This document shows positions 60,529 to 62,489 of a stretch of DNA of 62,489 nucleotides, in pieces. The DNA is taken from positions 1 to 62,489 of the forward strand of contig JAICTZ010000043.1 of NCBI GenBank assembly GCA_025936115.1, given 5' to 3'. The stretch comes from Polyangiaceae bacterium (GTDB taxonomy: Bacteria; Myxococcota_A; Polyangia; Polyangiales; Polyangiaceae). Every line of letters begins with the position of its first letter. Positions within the stretch are counted from its first letter, which is position 1. Position numbers and translations under genes: made by a program. The notes under the pieces are model-generated. The model was not told the origin of the DNA, did no database searches, and worked only from the letters and a program-made list of their open reading frames with translations.

Positions 60529-61724
60529 ACTTAGAAATGCCGAGAGCGGAGTCGCAGAGCGAGACTGAGCGGGAGCCCGCGCCGAGCAGTGAGGTAGAGA
60601 CGGACCCGGAGCGTCTGCGCGAACGCATCGAGCGCCTCGAGGACGCGGTGCGGGCCCGTGACAGCGTGCTCTCCGTCGTCGCGCACGACCTTAGAAATCC
60701 GTTGGGTGTGATTTCGATTGCCGCCAACACGCTGCTCCAGCGGCTCCCCGGGCCCTCGGCGCGCCGGCCGGTGGAGCGCATCATTCGGAGCGCGCAGCGC
60801 GCGGACCGCATGGTGCGCGATCTGCTCGCCATCAGCGCCATCGAGACCGGCCAGCTGTCGGTCGACACGAAGCCCGTCGACACCGCGGCGTTGATCTTCG
60901 CAGCCGTGGAGTCGCAGCAGAACATGGCGGCCGAAGCGTCGATCATCATCGGCACCGACTTGTCGCCCGAGTTGCCGCCTATCTGCGCGGACGAAGAGCG
61001 CCTGCTCGAGGTGCTCGAGAACTTGATGGGCAACGCGCTCAAGTTCACGAGTGAGCGCGGCACCATCACGGTGGGCGCGGGGCGTCGTGACGACAAAGTC
61101 GTGATTTGGGTGAAAGACAGCGGTAGCGGCATAGCACCCGAGCAGATGCCGCACATTTTCGACCGCTTCTGGCAGGCGCGAAAGAAAGAGCGCCGAGGCC
61201 TCGGCCTGGGGCTCTCGATCTCGAAGGCGATCGTCGAGGCGCATCACGGCGAGATTTGGGCGGAGAGCACGCTCGGCGCCGGCACCACCGTCCACTTTAC
61301 CGTGCCGACCGCCCCCGAGCGGCCGATCAAGCAGCGCGCCGAGGTCGCCAACATCCTGCTCGTCGACGACCGCCCCGAAAACCTGCTGTCGCTCAAGGCC
61401 ATCCTCGAGCGGCCGGATTATCGCCTCGTGACCGCGCGGTCCGGCGAAGAAGCGCTCGCGCTCGTCTTGCGCGAACGCTTCTCGGTCGCCCTCATCGACA
61501 TCGCGATGCCGACGATGAACGGCCTCGAGGTCGCGCAGCACCTGAAGGAGCTCGAGCGCACCTCGAGCATCCCGATCATTTTCGTGACCGCCTTCGGCAA
61601 CGATCCCGAGGAGATCCATCGCGCGTATTCCGCGGGCGGCGCCGATTACCTCGTCAAGCCGCTCGATCCCGAGATCGTGCGCAAAAAAGTCGCTGTTTTC
61701 GTCGAGCTCAGCCGCCGTCGCTGA
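60525..61724 (+). CDS. Hybrid kinase HK-REC without a sensor domain
   Basis: A 399-residue soluble protein. A short N-terminal coiled coil leads directly to HisKA (VVAHDLRNPLGVIS), then HATPase_c (GLGLGLSISKAIVEAHHG) and a C-terminal receiver (about 270-395; ALIDIAMPTMNG, LVKPLD). With no PAS, GAF or membrane input, it must be driven through a partner such as the adjoining receiver or HAMP-array protein. It is translationally coupled to the gene upstream and 46 bases from the next. Confidence 0.92.
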   Translation: MNLEMPRAESQSETEREPAPSSEVETDPERLRERIERLEDAVRARDSVLSVVAHDLRNPLGVISIAANTLLQRLPGPSARRPVERIIRSAQRADRMVRDLLAISAIETGQLSVDTKPVDTAALIFAAVESQQNMAAEASIIIGTDLSPELPPICADEERLLEVLENLMGNALKFTSERGTITVGAGRRDDKVVIWVKDSGSGIAPEQMPHIFDRFWQARKKERRGLGLGLSISKAIVEAHHGEIWAESTLGAGTTVHFTVPTAPERPIKQRAEVANILLVDDRPENLLSLKAILERPDYRLVTARSGEEALALVLRERFSVALIDIAMPTMNGLEVAQHLKELERTSSIPIIFVTAFGNDPEEIHRAYSAGGADYLVKPLDPEIVRKKVAVFVELSRRR

Positions 61725-61770
61725 GCCGCCGGGCCTCGCCAGTCCGGTCTGCTTGTTTTTTGGAGAGCAC

Positions 61771-62489
61771 ATGGCCGAGATGCAAACCACCGGGGAAAAT
61801 GGAAATGGTCACGACGCGCCGCCGCCGCCGGCGACGAGCGGGTCGGAGGACGAGCTGCGCGAGCTCTTGCGCGTGTTCGTCGCCGTCCGGCGCGGCGACT
61901 TTTCGGTGCGCTTGCCCGGGCACTGGACCGGGCTCGTCGGCAAGATCGCCGACGCCGTCAACGACGTCGTCGAGGCGAATCAAAAGATGGCGGAGCAGCT
62001 CGAGCGTGTCGGCCAAAGCGTCGGCAAGCAGGGCAAGACGCGCCAGCGCGTGCGTTTCCCGGCGCAGACGGGAGCGTGGGTCGAGATGGAAACCTCGATT
62101 AATACGCTGATCGACGATCTGCTCTGGCCCACGACGGAAGTGACGCGCGCGCTCGCCGCCGTCGCGCAAGGCGATCTGTCGCAAAACGTGCGGCTCGACG
62201 TCGACGGCCGCCCGCTGCAAGGCGAATTTTTGCGCTCGGCGACGATCGTCAACTCGATGATCAAGCAGCTCGGCGTGTTCACCTCGGAGGTGACGCGCGT
62301 CGCGCGTGAAGTCGGCACCGACGGCAAGCTCGGCGGCCAAGCGCAGGTGCCCGACGTGAGCGGCGTGTGGCGCGATCTCACCGACAGCGTCAACTCGATG
62401 GCGAGCAACCTGACCGGTCAGGTGCGAAACATCTCCGAGGTCACCGTCGCCGTCGCGAGCGGCGACCTCTCGAAGAAGATCACCGTCGA
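61771..62489 (+). CDS. HAMP-array signalling protein (partial, cut by window edge)
   Basis: The first 239 residues are present, with no membrane helix. Repeated HAMP-like units are seen: LLRVFVAVRRGDFSVRLPG, VTRALAAVAQGDLSQNV, VTRVAREVGTDGKLGGQA and VTVAVASGDLSKKITV, each followed by VN.M or similar. Such tandem HAMP arrays precede a kinase core and receivers in large soluble hybrid kinases of delta-proteobacteria and plants' symbionts. GGAGAG lies 6 bases before ATG 61771. It is the third gene of the operon; kinase domains would lie beyond the window. Confidence 0.85.
   Translation, partial: MAEMQTTGENGNGHDAPPPPATSGSEDELRELLRVFVAVRRGDFSVRLPGHWTGLVGKIADAVNDVVEANQKMAEQLERVGQSVGKQGKTRQRVRFPAQTGAWVEMETSINTLIDDLLWPTTEVTRALAAVAQGDLSQNVRLDVDGRPLQGEFLRSATIVNSMIKQLGVFTSEVTRVAREVGTDGKLGGQAQVPDVSGVWRDLTDSVNSMASNLTGQVRNISEVTVAVASGDLSKKITV

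Overview
The window is GC-rich, densely coded and strongly suggests a myxobacterium-type genome (Myxococcota, most like the Polyangiales/Sorangiineae). The evidence is indirect: large multi-PAS/GAF hybrid histidine kinases, a receiver fused to a eukaryotic-type Ser/Thr kinase, an NtrC-type activator, Cys-rich lipoproteins and a sigma/barrel/TPR trio. About 48 genes are called. No rRNA, tRNA, insertion sequence or CRISPR array was seen.

Layout. 1-11.4 kb: a truncated gene at the edge, a duplicated DoxX-like membrane protein, two response regulators, a STAS/SEC14-like protein, two giant kinases and a lipoprotein made of pacifastin-like modules. 11.5-14.2 kb: secreted protein, ECF sigma factor and anti-sigma-like TPR protein. 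14.2-17.6 kb: GH13 alpha-glucan enzyme and inorganic pyrophosphatase, divergent. 17.6-31 kb: more signalling (receiver-Ser/Thr kinase, three hybrid or receiver-kinases, one EAL phosphodiesterase), with a ferritin-like/CDGSH fusion and a flavin monooxygenase between them.

31-58 kb is the most striking part. It holds hypE, two universal stress proteins, a PMCA-like cation ATPase, a complete high-affinity cbb3 oxidase operon (ccoNO fusion, ccoQ, single-heme ccoP, ccoG, ccoH, SafE-like, ccoI, ccoS), a CBS-pair protein, one NtrC-type sigma-54 activator, a CoA-transferase/GNAT fusion, a hemerythrin-like protein, a HemG-like flavodoxin, thioredoxin 2, a two-domain PPK2, an APH-like/APS-kinase-like pair, a multicopper oxidase, a P460-like lipoprotein and a YihY protein. 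This gene set resembles hypoxia/dormancy regulons known elsewhere. Reading the upstream regions I find -24/-12 (sigma-54) promoter matches in front of nine of these transcription units. In five of them the -12 element lies 13-14 bases before the start codon with no ribosome binding site, which implies nearly leaderless sigma-54 transcripts. The working model is that the activator at 44923-46323 switches on a low-oxygen survival programme through sigma-54.

58.3-62.5 kb: an ATP-dependent DNA ligase, then a signalling operon (receiver, kinase-receiver, and a HAMP-array protein cut by the window edge).

Limits: all names come from motif reading without database searches. Start codons of several kinases are uncertain, and the promoter calls are unaided pattern matches.
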